Source: Rossellomorea pakistanensis
GTDB lineage: Bacteria > Bacillota > Bacilli > Bacillales > Bacillaceae_B
Direction: 5' to 3'
Length of the DNA: 64,000 nucleotides
NCBI RefSeq assembly: GCF_016908495.1
Contig: NZ_JAFBDZ010000001.1
Span: 1 to 64,000, forward strand
Part shown: piece after piece, positions 43,010-51,343 of the stretch
How positions within the stretch are numbered: the stretch's first letter is position 1
How the letters are laid out: every line of letters begins with the position of its first letter
The notes under the pieces: model-generated
Seen by the model: the letters and a program-made list of their open reading frames with translations, nothing else
What the model was told of the DNA's origin: nothing
Databases searched by the model: none
Position numbers and translations under genes: made by a program

Positions 43010-44428
43010 ATGCTTTTAGAGGAATTAAGAACTAGAGCAATGCAGATTGGTCATGTGACAAAAGAATATGAGCCCATGATTGAAGAAATAAACAAAGAAG
43101 CACAAGTCGCTATTTTCGCATGGAAGCATAAGGATAATGAGGAACTAGGCATCTTTGTCGAACTCAAAGTGGATGATGGGAGTTTGATTAATTTTAGTAA
43201 GTACACAAATTCTGAGGAGAGCTCCTTAAAGTACTCAGAGGTACAATTAAGTGAGATGGCTTTAGAATTTGTTAAAGGTCAACATCCTGACGCACTTAAA
43301 TCATTCACCTTGGAAGAATGGAAAAAAACCGGAGAAAAAAAGTATAGACTCTCATATGTTCAAACTGAACTTAATCTTCCACTTCCTTTTTCAGGTTTTA
43401 ATATCGACATTGCTGTCAATGGGGAGATTACTAGCTACCGTTATTATGGAAATGCCGAAAATGTACAAATGCCTGATTCAATCGTAGATAAAGAAACGGT
43501 TATGAAAGAATATTTAACTGAACTTGATATCGAATTACTTATATCAGAACTTAGCAGTGATATTTATGTTGAAGGCGATAATCTTCCACATTTGGTGTAT
43601 GAACCATCTCTACCTTTTCGTTTTTATCCAGCTAATGGGGATAAGAAAACATTAGAGTATGATGAGGAAGATAAGATTGAAGAACGATTAGAAAAAATCA
43701 CTAAACCTAAAGAGACTGATGTTTCTTTAAATGAACTAATTGGTTTTAATGAAAATAACTTTCAAAAAGTTCGTGAACAAGATATGGGGGATGTCACAGG
43801 AGTCGTTTGGCGGTTAAAAAACGACAACGAGTATGATGAAAATGGATTAACAATAGAAGACTATTTCAAAAGAAGAAATGACCACACATTGAAAATCATC
43901 CGGAACAATGAAACAGGAAACATCCACGGGATTATGTCGTTTCTAGAAAGAAAAGGTGAAAAGTCGCTGACATATCAAGAATGTAAAGTGATAGCATTGC
44001 AGTTTTTATTTTGCCTCCATCCAACAGCAGAACAATTTTTTAGATTAGTAGTAAATAAAAGTAGTCAAGAAGCTAACAACGACCTCTATCACTATGAGTT
44101 TCGTCTTTTTTACAATAAAATACCTATTCGTTTCGGAACGGTCAGAATTAGCGTGAAGCGAACAACTGGAATTATTGATCATTACATGGGTCCAAATATC
44201 CTAATAGAAGCCTTGTCGAAAGTAACTGCAAATCCAGCTGTATCCTCTTCCGAAGCAAGAGAAATTTTTTGTGGCGAATTTGACATTGAGCTTCAATGGA
44301 GACAGGAATATTTAGATAATAAAGAGTCTTATTTTACCTTGGCATATGCCCCCTGTTATCCGAGATTATCAGGAGATTTGTCCTTTATCGATGCTCAAAC
44401 TGGGAAGAAAATAATTAAAAAGCTCTAG
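43010..44428 (+). CDS. YcdB/YcdC-repeat-like (DUF4901) protein
   Basis: A 472-residue protein without clear signal peptide, built of two similar halves. Each contains a helix with a KxxAxxFV/QFL..HP pattern (LEFVKGQHPDALKS and ALQFLFCLHPTAEQFF) followed by beta strands that read like PepSY/YcdB units (YRLSYVQTELNLPLPFSGF and YEFRLFYNKIPIRFGTVRIS). This matches the YcdB/YcdC repeated-domain proteins of Bacillus, of unknown function. The ATG at 43010 has GTGGAG closely upstream; an earlier GTG at 42974 would overlap the preceding gene. Confidence 0.65.
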   Translation: MLLEELRTRAMQIGHVTKEYEPMIEEINKEAQVAIFAWKHKDNEELGIFVELKVDDGSLINFSKYTNSEESSLKYSEVQLSEMALEFVKGQHPDALKSFTLEEWKKTGEKKYRLSYVQTELNLPLPFSGFNIDIAVNGEITSYRYYGNAENVQMPDSIVDKETVMKEYLTELDIELLISELSSDIYVEGDNLPHLVYEPSLPFRFYPANGDKKTLEYDEEDKIEERLEKITKPKETDVSLNELIGFNENNFQKVREQDMGDVTGVVWRLKNDNEYDENGLTIEDYFKRRNDHTLKIIRNNETGNIHGIMSFLERKGEKSLTYQECKVIALQFLFCLHPTAEQFFRLVVNKSSQEANNDLYHYEFRLFYNKIPIRFGTVRISVKRTTGIIDHYMGPNILIEALSKVTANPAVSSSEAREIFCGEFDIELQWRQEYLDNKESYFTLAYAPCYPRLSGDLSFIDAQTGKKIIKKL

Positions 44429-44523
44429 AATTGGTCCAGTATCGTCGGTTCAGATTCAAAATTTGTAAGAGGACCAATAAAATTGAATAATTTGGCCACG
44501 GCGAATCTAATGGAGCACTCACA

Positions 44524-44649
44524 ATGAATTTTAAAAAAGAGAAACAACTCGAAAACCTTCACCCATCATTTGTTCAATCATTTTTGATCACATTCAATCA
44601 AAATTTTGATGATTTTATGCAGGAATTTCCAATGAAATTCCGAATGTAA
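44524..44649 (+). CDS. Small ORF, 41 residues
   Basis: A charged, aromatic 41-residue frame (LENLHPSFVQSFLITFNQNF in the middle) starts at ATG 44524 with GGAG 8 bases upstream and ends at 44649, 35 bp before the nucleotidase gene. I do not recognise it. It may be a real small protein, or a fragment left from a gene between the YcdB-like and YunD-like genes. Confidence 0.35.
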   Translation: MNFKKEKQLENLHPSFVQSFLITFNQNFDDFMQEFPMKFRM

Positions 44650-44684
44650 TAAAAGATAAAAAGACAAAATTATTGGGGGAAATC

Positions 44685-46091
44685 ATGAAGTTAAAGATCT
44701 TGCATACGAATGACTTACATAGTCATTTTGAAAATTTCTCAAGAGCTGCTACGCTGATTAATCAGTATAGGGATGACAACACCCTTGTTCTTGATGCTGG
44801 AGATTTCGCTGACTTTAAAAGCATTGAGCTTCAAGGTACGAAAGGGGCGGCAGCAATTGAATTATTAGAGTGTGTCGGTTATGACGCATTGACGATTGGG
44901 AATAATGAAATGTTTAATGGCATCGATACACTCGAACATATGGCCTCCATCAGCCCGTTCCCGTTCATTAGCAACAATTTGCTTAGAAAGGAAAAAACTA
45001 AGGTCAATGGTGTCGTTTCAAGTGCGATCATTGTAAAAAAAGGTCTTCGTATCCTCATCACTGGATCGTCACCTGATTTGAGTGATTTCAATGATGGTCT
45101 TGGTGTACATATTCTTTCTTATAAAAAAGCGATCGCAGAAGAATTAAAAAGAAATCATGGAAAATATGATCTATGTATCGTTCTAAATCATATCGGTACT
45201 GTTGCTGATACCGAGCTAGCAGAGGAAATGAGCGGTATCGACGTTATTATATCTTCTCATGACCATCAGCTATATTCTGAAGCGAAAATAATAAACGGGA
45301 CTATCATTAATAGTGCAGGCTGTTATGGAGAGTATCTTGGAATTTTGGAGCTAGAAGTAAAGAATGATAAGCTTGAATTGCTTCATTCTGGTACAATTTC
45401 TACCAGTCCTTATGAAATGGATGAAAGGGTTACATCGATTTTAAAAACAAATAAAGTGAAAGCGGTTGAAGTTTTGAGCCGGCCGCTTTACGCTATCCAC
45501 CAGCCACTGTGGCATGACGTGATCGAGGAGAACCCGATTTCGAACTTAATTGCTGATGGTTTAAAAGATATGCTCAATTGTGATATTGGATTAATCAACA
45601 GTGGAATCGTCAATGCAGGAGCCTTCGATTGTCTTTCGAATAAAAAGTTAATTGAAATTTGTCCTTCACCACTAAATCCTACTTCCTTTGAAATAAAAGG
45701 AAAAAACATCAAATTGGCTTTAGGTCTATCACTGGATACACAGATATGTCTTGCAGATGGCAAAGGTCCAGGATTTAGGGGGAAATACGCAGGAAGGCTG
45801 CATGTCTCAGGAGCGAAGATCGTTCATGATGGAAAAGGAATCATTGGAATGTACATCGGGGATCAACTTCTAGAAGATGAAAGGTGGTATACTGTAGCGA
45901 GCTCTGATTATTTACAGCGTGGCTCGGGGTACCCATCGCTTGCACACAACAGAAATGTAAAGTATCGTGCTGAAGAAATCCGTGATGTTATCAGATTATA
46001 TGCGAATCGACCAGAATTTATTGAAAGGGTTTTCGTAAATAGGTGGAGAGTGAGCAGTGAATTTACGGTAGCTACTTCAATAAACGGTTAG
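44685..46091 (+). CDS. Metallophosphoesterase / 5-prime-nucleotidase family (YunD-like)
   Basis: A 468-residue cytoplasmic member of the 5-prime-nucleotidase family (no signal peptide). The metal motifs are LHTNDLHSHFENF, DAGDF, TIGNNE (GNHE variant), LNHIG and SSHDHQLYSE, and the C-terminal nucleotide domain (about 265-455) has the SDYLQRGSGYPSL stretch. The first asparagine loop reads GNNE instead of GNHE, a change also found in YunD-type proteins as far as I recall. It probably acts on a nucleotide or nucleotide-sugar. The ATG at 44685 has GGGGG upstream. It is ended by the terminator at 46118-46150. Confidence 0.8.
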   Translation: MKLKILHTNDLHSHFENFSRAATLINQYRDDNTLVLDAGDFADFKSIELQGTKGAAAIELLECVGYDALTIGNNEMFNGIDTLEHMASISPFPFISNNLLRKEKTKVNGVVSSAIIVKKGLRILITGSSPDLSDFNDGLGVHILSYKKAIAEELKRNHGKYDLCIVLNHIGTVADTELAEEMSGIDVIISSHDHQLYSEAKIINGTIINSAGCYGEYLGILELEVKNDKLELLHSGTISTSPYEMDERVTSILKTNKVKAVEVLSRPLYAIHQPLWHDVIEENPISNLIADGLKDMLNCDIGLINSGIVNAGAFDCLSNKKLIEICPSPLNPTSFEIKGKNIKLALGLSLDTQICLADGKGPGFRGKYAGRLHVSGAKIVHDGKGIIGMYIGDQLLEDERWYTVASSDYLQRGSGYPSLAHNRNVKYRAEEIRDVIRLYANRPEFIERVFVNRWRVSSEFTVATSING

Positions 46092-46117
46092 AGATCAAAT
46101 CAATATCCTTAAAATTA

Positions 46118-46150
46118 GGCGCTCTCCAAATGGAGGAGCGTCTTTTATTT
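46118..46150 (+). terminator. Rho-independent terminator
   Basis: GGCGCTCTCC pairs with GGAGGAGCGTC around a 3-4 base loop, followed by TTTTATTTT. It separates the nucleotidase gene from the iron-uptake operon. Confidence 0.8.
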
Positions 46151-46290
46151 TGGTAAAGACCAGGATTTAAAGTAAAAGCGATATAAAAAGGAGGATGTAT
46201 TGTCAAGTGGCTAAGAATGAAAAAGAAATAATTTAATAATCGGAAGAAAACCCCTACACATTTCCTTAAATAATGGTAAGATATATTAAT

Positions 46291-46309
46291 GAAAACGATT
46301 ATCATTATC
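46291..46309 (+). promoter_or_regulatory. Fur box upstream of the YfmC-like gene
   Basis: The 19-mer at 46291-46309 (GAAAACGATTATCATTATC) matches the Fur consensus GATAATGATAATCATTATC at 16 of 19 positions. It lies 18 bp upstream of the binding-protein start, over the expected promoter, so iron repression is likely. Confidence 0.75.
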
Positions 46310-46326
46310 AGGAATGGAGTGTGCTT

Positions 46327-47298
46327 ATGTTTCGCAGCAACAAGTTATTTTTAATGATTTCATGTGTTATAGCACTGATGCTACTTGCAGCAGGGTGTGG
46401 CAACAAAGAAACAAGTAGTGAGCAGAAGGAATCAACTTCATCTCAAGAGGAGCGTGTGGTAAAACATGCTGGAGGTGAGACAACGATTAAAGGTACACCC
46501 AAAAGAATCGTAACTTTATATCAAGGAGCTAATGATACAGCTGCAGCTCTTGGTGTTAAGCCGGTGGGGATTGTCGAGTCTTGGAACCAACTACCAATTT
46601 ATGAATATTTAAGATCCGATTTAGAAGGTGCAACAGTCGTTGGTCAGGAGCTGCAGCCGAACTTAGAAGAAATATCGAAATTGAAGCCAGACCTCATTAT
46701 TGCTTCTACATTTCGTCATGAGAAAATTTATCCGCAATTATCTAAAATCGCTCCTACAATCATGGACGATACTGTTTATGAATGGAAGGATACGTTGAAA
46801 TTAATGGCTGATGCCCTCAATAAACAAGATAAAGAAGCTGAATTATTAGCAGCTTGGGATAAACGAGTAAAAGATTTTAAATCACAAATGGGCGACAAAT
46901 TGCCTATTAAAGCGACTATTACTAATTTCCGTTCCGATCATATGCGTGTTTACTATAATAGCTATGGTGGATCAATTTTAAAGGAATTAGGATTTGAAAT
47001 TCTTGAACGTCCTAAAGGATCTGAAGGGGCAGAATGGGGAGAAAAAATCACGACTAAGGAAAGAATTTCTGATTTACATGCAGATGTAATCTTTAACTTC
47101 AATGCTTCTAAAGATTCTAAACTAGTGGAGAAAAACTATAAAGAGTGGACTAATCATCCGCTTTGGAAAGAGCTTGATGCTGTGAAGAATGAGAAGGTAT
47201 TCCAAGTTGATGAAGTCTACTGGAATCAAGGTGCCGGTTATCAATCAGCGAATTTAATGCTTGACAGCATATATGAAATGTTTGAATTAAGAAAATAA
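46327..47298 (+). CDS. Iron-siderophore ABC transporter, substrate-binding lipoprotein (YfmC-like)
   Basis: A 323-residue class III binding protein. The signal peptide has a lipobox LAAGC (Cys about 23), and a Ser/Glu-rich linker precedes the bilobed domain (IVTLYQGANDTAAALGVKPVG, then ELQPNLEEISKLKPDLIIAS). It captures a ferric siderophore or ferric citrate outside the cell. The ATG at 46327 has GGAG 7 bases upstream and a Fur box before it. A strong hairpin (47317-47372) follows, then the two permeases. The downstream genes resemble YfmD and YfmE, but the YfmF-type ATPase is absent. Confidence 0.88.
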   Translation: MFRSNKLFLMISCVIALMLLAAGCGNKETSSEQKESTSSQEERVVKHAGGETTIKGTPKRIVTLYQGANDTAAALGVKPVGIVESWNQLPIYEYLRSDLEGATVVGQELQPNLEEISKLKPDLIIASTFRHEKIYPQLSKIAPTIMDDTVYEWKDTLKLMADALNKQDKEAELLAAWDKRVKDFKSQMGDKLPIKATITNFRSDHMRVYYNSYGGSILKELGFEILERPKGSEGAEWGEKITTKERISDLHADVIFNFNASKDSKLVEKNYKEWTNHPLWKELDAVKNEKVFQVDEVYWNQGAGYQSANLMLDSIYEMFELRK

Positions 47299-47316
47299 GG
47301 ATGAACTTATGACAAT

Positions 47317-47372
47317 AGAAAACCTGCTAGAAGTGAACAATCCTGTTCATTATTGAAGCAGGTTTTCTTTAA
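47317..47372 (+). terminator. Hairpin between binding protein and permease, probable attenuating terminator
   Basis: GAAAACCTGCT (47318-47328) pairs with AGCAGGTTTTC (47358-47368), with an inner stem GTGAACA / TGTTCAT. TTTAAT follows. It lies 19 bp behind the lipoprotein gene, so part of the transcripts would end here, giving more binding protein than permease. Confidence 0.75.
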
Positions 47373-47406
47373 TAATGACTTAGTAAAAAAATTGAATGGT
47401 GATGAA

Positions 47407-48420
47407 ATGGTACAACTTAATCATAGTAAGGGGAAGATACTTGGATTATTTTTGTTAGTGATCCTATTATTCATTTGTATGTTATCGAGTTTAATGTTCG
47501 GTCATACCCATTATAAATTAGCAGATCTTTACAGCATGGTAACATCATTTAATGAACATGATTTAACACATATCGTTATTTGGAAGGAACGCTTTCCACG
47601 AATGGTAATAGCGGTCGTTACGGGTGCTTCGTTGGCAGTTGCCGGAATGATCAGTCAGTTGTTGACACGCAATCCTTTAGGTTCTCCAAGTGTATTAGGG
47701 ATTAATTCTGGTTCGATCTTTTTTATTGTAATTTTCGTTGTTTTATTTAAAGTGTCGGATTTAAATATCATTGTTTATTTCGCTTTTTTAGGGGCAATTG
47801 TAGCGGCTATTTTAGTTTATTTGCTTGGTTCGGTAAATTATTCAGGAACAACCTCAGTAAAAATCATTTTGGCTGGAATTGCTGTCAATGCGATGTTTGT
47901 CTCCTTTACGCAAATCATTTTATTAATGAATCAAAAAGGAATGAATGACGTTTTATTTTGGATGGCAGGGACGATTAGTGGCAGGACATTGGAGATGATC
48001 CTAGCTGTGATGCCATTATTACTATTCTCAATGATTGTGACGTGTTTTCTAGGACGGTCTATGGATATCTATGCGTCTGGTGAAAGCATTGCCAAAGGAT
48101 TAGGTCAAAAAGTAATGGTCATGAAATTAGCGTTACTTATTTTAATGGTAGTACTCGCGGGTGGTTCATTAGCTGTCATTGGAAATGTTGGGTTTGTGGG
48201 TTTAATTATCCCGCATATAGCTAAAACACTTGTTGGTAATGGCTATGTTTGGTTGACGCCATATTCGATTTTACTAGGAAGCATCTTTTTATTAGTGGCA
48301 GATATCTGTACGCGGTTAATCAATCCACCTGCAGAAATTCCTTTAGGTGTCATAACAGCATTTATTGGCGCGCCGTTCTTTATTTATATTGCATTTAAAG
48401 GAGGGCGTATGCGTGGGTAA
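47407..48420 (+). CDS. Iron-siderophore ABC transporter permease, FecCD family (YfmD-like)
   Basis: A 337-residue permease with nine to ten membrane segments. Family stretches are RFPRMVIAVVTGASLAVAGMISQLLTRNPLGSPSVLG in the first half and the ATPase-contact region GNVGFVGLIIPHIAKTLVG near the end. The ATG at 47407 is preferred because an in-frame TTG at 47353 lies inside the preceding hairpin; its own site (GGTGATGAA) is weak. It overlaps the next permease by 8 bp. Confidence 0.88.
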   Translation: MVQLNHSKGKILGLFLLVILLFICMLSSLMFGHTHYKLADLYSMVTSFNEHDLTHIVIWKERFPRMVIAVVTGASLAVAGMISQLLTRNPLGSPSVLGINSGSIFFIVIFVVLFKVSDLNIIVYFAFLGAIVAAILVYLLGSVNYSGTTSVKIILAGIAVNAMFVSFTQIILLMNQKGMNDVLFWMAGTISGRTLEMILAVMPLLLFSMIVTCFLGRSMDIYASGESIAKGLGQKVMVMKLALLILMVVLAGGSLAVIGNVGFVGLIIPHIAKTLVGNGYVWLTPYSILLGSIFLLVADICTRLINPPAEIPLGVITAFIGAPFFIYIAFKGGRMRG

Positions 48421-49456
48421 TCGTTGGATTGTACGGTCGAAAAATGAGAAGATGTCATTTTTTCTAACGAAAAAAGATTTTTATAAAACGGTAACCGTTT
48501 TAGTTAGTTTGCTACTAGTCGTTTTATTAGGGTTGATGGTCGGCGATACTATTATACCTCTAAGTGAAGTCATTCATTATATATTTCATTTAGCACCAAT
48601 TGAGAATGAATTTGCATTAGGAGTATTAAGGATGCCTCGTGTATTATCGGGGATGATTGTAGGTGCATCACTTGCAGTAGCTGGATTAATTGTTCAAGGG
48701 ATTATTCGAAATCCATTGGCTTCACCGGATGTCATCGGTGTGACCGGAGGCGCTTCAGTAAGTGCGGTCCTATTTTTAACCTACTTCAGTGAATCCATGG
48801 GTGTTCAATGGACACCAGTCTTTGCTGTTATTGGTGCAATTATTACTTTCTTTATTATTTACCTTTTTTCATTACATCCATTCATTACTGCAAATCGAAT
48901 TGTATTAATTGGGATCGGTTTAGCCACCATTTCAAATGCACTTATCACGTATATCCTTGTCACATCCGCTTCATTTTCTTCTGAACGGGCATATTTATGG
49001 CTGACAGGGAGCTTATATGGGGTCAATTGGTTACAAACGATATCCATATTCGTTTCGTTTAGTATCTTATTTTTCATTATTCTGTGGTTAAAACGCGATT
49101 TTGAGTTATATAGTTTTGGTGATTCTGTTGCCATTCAATTAGGGTTAAAATGGAAGAGGTTTAAAATCTTATTTTTGTTGTTTAGTGCATTGCTTTGCGG
49201 GTTATCGGTTGCAGTAGCTGGTGGAATAGGCTTTATCGGACTAATTACACCGCATATTTCAAGAAGGATCGTACGTCATCATACGTCATTACTATTTATT
49301 ACGACAGCAGGCATCGGAGCTATGTTAGTTTTACTAGCAGACTGGATCGCCCGAACTGCCTTCTATCCGTTAGACATTCCAGCAGGTGTCTTTACTTCCG
49401 GTATCGGCGCACCCTTCTTTATTTATTTATTAATAAAAAATCGACATTCATTTTAA
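48413..49456 (+). CDS. Iron-siderophore ABC transporter permease, FecCD family (YfmE-like)
   Basis: A 347-residue permease and partner of the preceding one. FecCD hallmarks are MPRVLSGMIVGASLAVAGL, IIRNPLASPDVIGVTGGA and GGIGFIGLITPHISRRIV. The start is GTG at 48413 with AAAGGAGG upstream inside the previous gene. Nothing in this operon encodes the ATPase. The YusV-like ATPase at 54371-55216 is a plausible shared subunit. Confidence 0.88.
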   Translation: MGNRWIVRSKNEKMSFFLTKKDFYKTVTVLVSLLLVVLLGLMVGDTIIPLSEVIHYIFHLAPIENEFALGVLRMPRVLSGMIVGASLAVAGLIVQGIIRNPLASPDVIGVTGGASVSAVLFLTYFSESMGVQWTPVFAVIGAIITFFIIYLFSLHPFITANRIVLIGIGLATISNALITYILVTSASFSSERAYLWLTGSLYGVNWLQTISIFVSFSILFFIILWLKRDFELYSFGDSVAIQLGLKWKRFKILFLLFSALLCGLSVAVAGGIGFIGLITPHISRRIVRHHTSLLFITTAGIGAMLVLLADWIARTAFYPLDIPAGVFTSGIGAPFFIYLLIKNRHSF

Positions 49457-49467
49457 GGATGATACAA

Positions 49468-50199
49468 ATGAACAATATGGTGATGAAAGAACTGAAAAAT
49501 TTCGATATTTCTATTGAAGATGCCGGGACAGAGAAGGTCATGGTATCAGAATTGCTAATGGGAGAAAAATGCTTAACATTTTTACAAAATCAAATGAATG
49601 AGATAAATGCTCCAAATTTAGCCGTTACAGCATCAATGGTTTCAAAAAGGTATGCATTTCTAGTTGTGTCGTCTACATTGTATTGTATAGTTAAATTCAA
49701 CTGTGCACCTGGTTTATCGATATATACATGTGCTTTAAGTAATGAACGGAAATTATCGATTCAGTCGATGACGTGTAAATGGTGGGAAATGGATCACATG
49801 GATAGAGAACAATGGCGTGAAAAGGCATTACATGATCTCTTTTCCTTACATATTACTCCTTTCTTGAACATATTGAATCAATCATCGCGAGTTTCATTAT
49901 CAATTTTATGGGAAAATGTAGCAATTCGTATTAACTCGATTTACAGGAAGACACTAGAAAAAGAATTAGATCCAGTAAAAATTGAACGATTAAAAAGCGA
50001 CTTTCATTTCTTAAAAAATGCGAATGGTGCCTTGTTTAATTTGAAAGAAAACCCTATAAAAAAATTTTTAAAAATAGGCGAGGAACTTAAATCAAATCCC
50101 TATCGAAAAACCTGTTGTATGTACTATAGGTTAGAAAAAGGTGTTGAAGGAATCGGATATTGTAGCAATTGTCCAGTTAAACGTAAGCAGACAAAATGA
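49468..50199 (+). CDS. FhuF-like iron-sulfur protein, probable ferric siderophore reductase
   Basis: A 243-residue protein of the ferric-siderophore reductase type. The C-terminal cluster site is Cys216-Cys217 ... Cys232-x2-Cys235 (KTCCMYYRLE and YCSNCP), similar to the CC-x10-CxxC of FhuF but with 14 residues in the gap. The N-terminal part is weakly conserved and Cys-rich. It lies 11 bp behind the permeases and probably releases iron from the imported siderophore in the cytoplasm. The ATG at 49468 has AAGGA 8 bases upstream; an ATG three codons earlier overlaps that site. The operon ends at the perfect terminator at 50236. Confidence 0.75.
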   Translation: MNNMVMKELKNFDISIEDAGTEKVMVSELLMGEKCLTFLQNQMNEINAPNLAVTASMVSKRYAFLVVSSTLYCIVKFNCAPGLSIYTCALSNERKLSIQSMTCKWWEMDHMDREQWREKALHDLFSLHITPFLNILNQSSRVSLSILWENVAIRINSIYRKTLEKELDPVKIERLKSDFHFLKNANGALFNLKENPIKKFLKIGEELKSNPYRKTCCMYYRLEKGVEGIGYCSNCPVKRKQTK

Positions 50200-50235
50200 A
50201 ATAATGTATGAACAATGAAATTTAAAACTATTCGA

Positions 50236-50272
50236 CAAAAATCGGGTCGTGCTTGGCACGACCCGATTTTTC
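50236..50272 (+). terminator. Strong Rho-independent terminator
   Basis: AAAAATCGGGTCGTGC and GCACGACCCGATTTTT are perfectly complementary around TTG. It closes the YfmCDE-like/FhuF-like operon. Confidence 0.92.
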
Positions 50273-50343
50273 ACGCTTACCAAATTTAAAGTATTAGCTG
50301 CGATCTATTTGTTAATGCTAAGAAAAGAGGAGGTGTGAGAAAT

Positions 50344-50499
50344 ATGGCACAAGATGTTCTATGCGAAGTGAATAACTGTAAATATTGGGGCTCTGGAAAC
50401 AAATGCAAAGCAGATGCTATTTATGTAGTAAGTCATAAAGGCGATAAAGCATCCAATAGTGAAGAAACCGATTGTAAAACATTTGTTCCAGAAGCTTAA
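50344..50499 (+). CDS. DUF1540 small Cys-rich protein
   Basis: A 51-residue protein with Cys at 7, 12, 21 and 44 (VLCEVNNCKYW, NKCKADA, TDCKTF), the spacing of the DUF1540 family common in Firmicutes; it is probably a metal-binding mini-domain of unknown role. GGAGG precedes the ATG. It stands alone between the iron operon terminator and a palindromic element. Confidence 0.8.
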   Translation: MAQDVLCEVNNCKYWGSGNKCKADAIYVVSHKGDKASNSEETDCKTFVPEA

Positions 50500-50504
50500 A
50501 TTCT

Positions 50505-50616
50505 AGGGGCTGTCCCAAAGGATTCCGGAACCGCAATATATAGAAGAGTTTTTTGCTAGCTTCTTCTATATAATGAAGTTGTGGTTTTTTGACTCCTTGG
50601 TTATGGGCTAGCCCCT
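50505..50616. repeat. Two-armed palindromic element, copy 4
   Basis: The outer arms AGGGGCTGTCCCA and TGGGCTAGCCCCTT, and an inner pair GAACCGCAATATATAGAAGA / TCTTCTATATAATG..GTGGTT, give a long forked structure of about 112 bp directly behind the DUF1540 gene. The best match is to the element at 53399-53490 (shared TTCCGGAACC-like and ATATAGAAGA words). Confidence 0.75.
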
Positions 50617-50633
50617 TTCCTACTTATAGTATT

Positions 50634-50652
50634 GATAATAAAAATCATTTTC
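50634..50652. promoter_or_regulatory. Fur-like box upstream of 50820 gene
   Basis: The 19-mer at 50634-50652 matches the Fur consensus at 16 of 19 positions (GATAATAAAAATCATTTTC). It lies about 170 bp ahead of the 85-residue ORF, rather far for direct control, so it may be a chance AT-rich match. The rest of 50500-50819 holds only the palindromic element. Confidence 0.45.
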
Positions 50653-50819
50653 ATTCAGGTATTTTGAAATTTCTATATTAATTGGTATAGGAAAAAAGAA
50701 ATGATGTTATAAAAGTTTTGTAAAAAGAAACAATCCGATTGGAACACTTCCACTCATGAACCCCGATGGTTCCTCATATATTAGACCATATAGGTTGGAA
50801 TACAGGGGAGGAATAAGTC

Positions 50820-51077
50820 ATGAAAACAAAGGAAACCCGTTTACGACGAATTCAACATCTTGCTCATGAAATAATGGATGAGATGAATTTTCAGGAAAAT
50901 CATGGACAGTTTGAAACAATTAGGTCAGTGATTGATAACCTTTCACGGGCAATCGGGGACTTAGCTGATCCATTGGGTGAATTTTCCCTTGATTATATAG
51001 AAGAAAAAGTAGGAAAGGCCCATTACCAGCTATTTAATGAAAAAAAGAAGGGACATAGAGTTCCATCCAATAAGTAA
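50820..51077 (+). CDS. Small soluble protein, unknown
   Basis: An 85-residue helical, charged protein (RLRRIQHLAHEIMDEMNFQE, then IEEKVGKAHYQLFNEKKKG). GGGGAGG lies ahead of the ATG. There is no membrane segment and no Cys. I do not recognise the family. It is flanked by a Fur-like box and, downstream, by a phased repeat array. An iron-related role would be only a guess from location. Confidence 0.55.
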   Translation: MKTKETRLRRIQHLAHEIMDEMNFQENHGQFETIRSVIDNLSRAIGDLADPLGEFSLDYIEEKVGKAHYQLFNEKKKGHRVPSNK

Positions 51078-51103
51078 ATGATAATGAGCAGGGAATAGGA
51101 TGA

Positions 51104-51228
51104 TATGCGCTTAGTCAAGATTTATGCGCCTAACTTCAAGTGATAAAGGGACGCGGGACTTATGAGCCAATTCCCTAAGATTATGAGTCAAAATTCAAAT
51201 TTATGAGCCTAGTCAAGATTTATGCAAA
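51104..51228. repeat. TATGMGCC-type words every 19-21 bp, six copies
   Basis: TATGCGC (51104), TATGCGCC (51123), TATGAGCC (51161), TATGAGTC (51182), TATGAGCC (51202) and TATGCA (51221) are spaced 19, 38, 21, 20 and 19 bp. The flanking word AGTCAAGATT also occurs twice (51113, 51211). The spacing equals two helical turns, with one position skipped, as in the arrays at 5176 and 31363. Confidence 0.7.
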
Positions 51229-51263
51229 TGAACTTAATGATTTTATTTTAATATTTTTATAAA

Positions 51264-51313
51264 AGAAGCAGAAAACCCTTTGATAAACTATTATCAAAGG
51301 GTTTTCTGCTTCT
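51264..51313. terminator. Long perfect bidirectional terminator
   Basis: AGAAGCAGAAAACCCTTTGATA and its exact complement enclose a 6-base loop, giving a 22-bp stem. It lies between the 50820 gene and the convergent iron permease operon. Confidence 0.9.
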
Positions 51314-51343
51314 AGCATACAAACCAAAATCTAGCTGAACCTC

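Noticed and set aside
47353-47406. Earlier start (TTG) for the YfmD-like permease
   Set aside because: It lies inside a strong terminator hairpin (47317-47372) and has no ribosome binding site.
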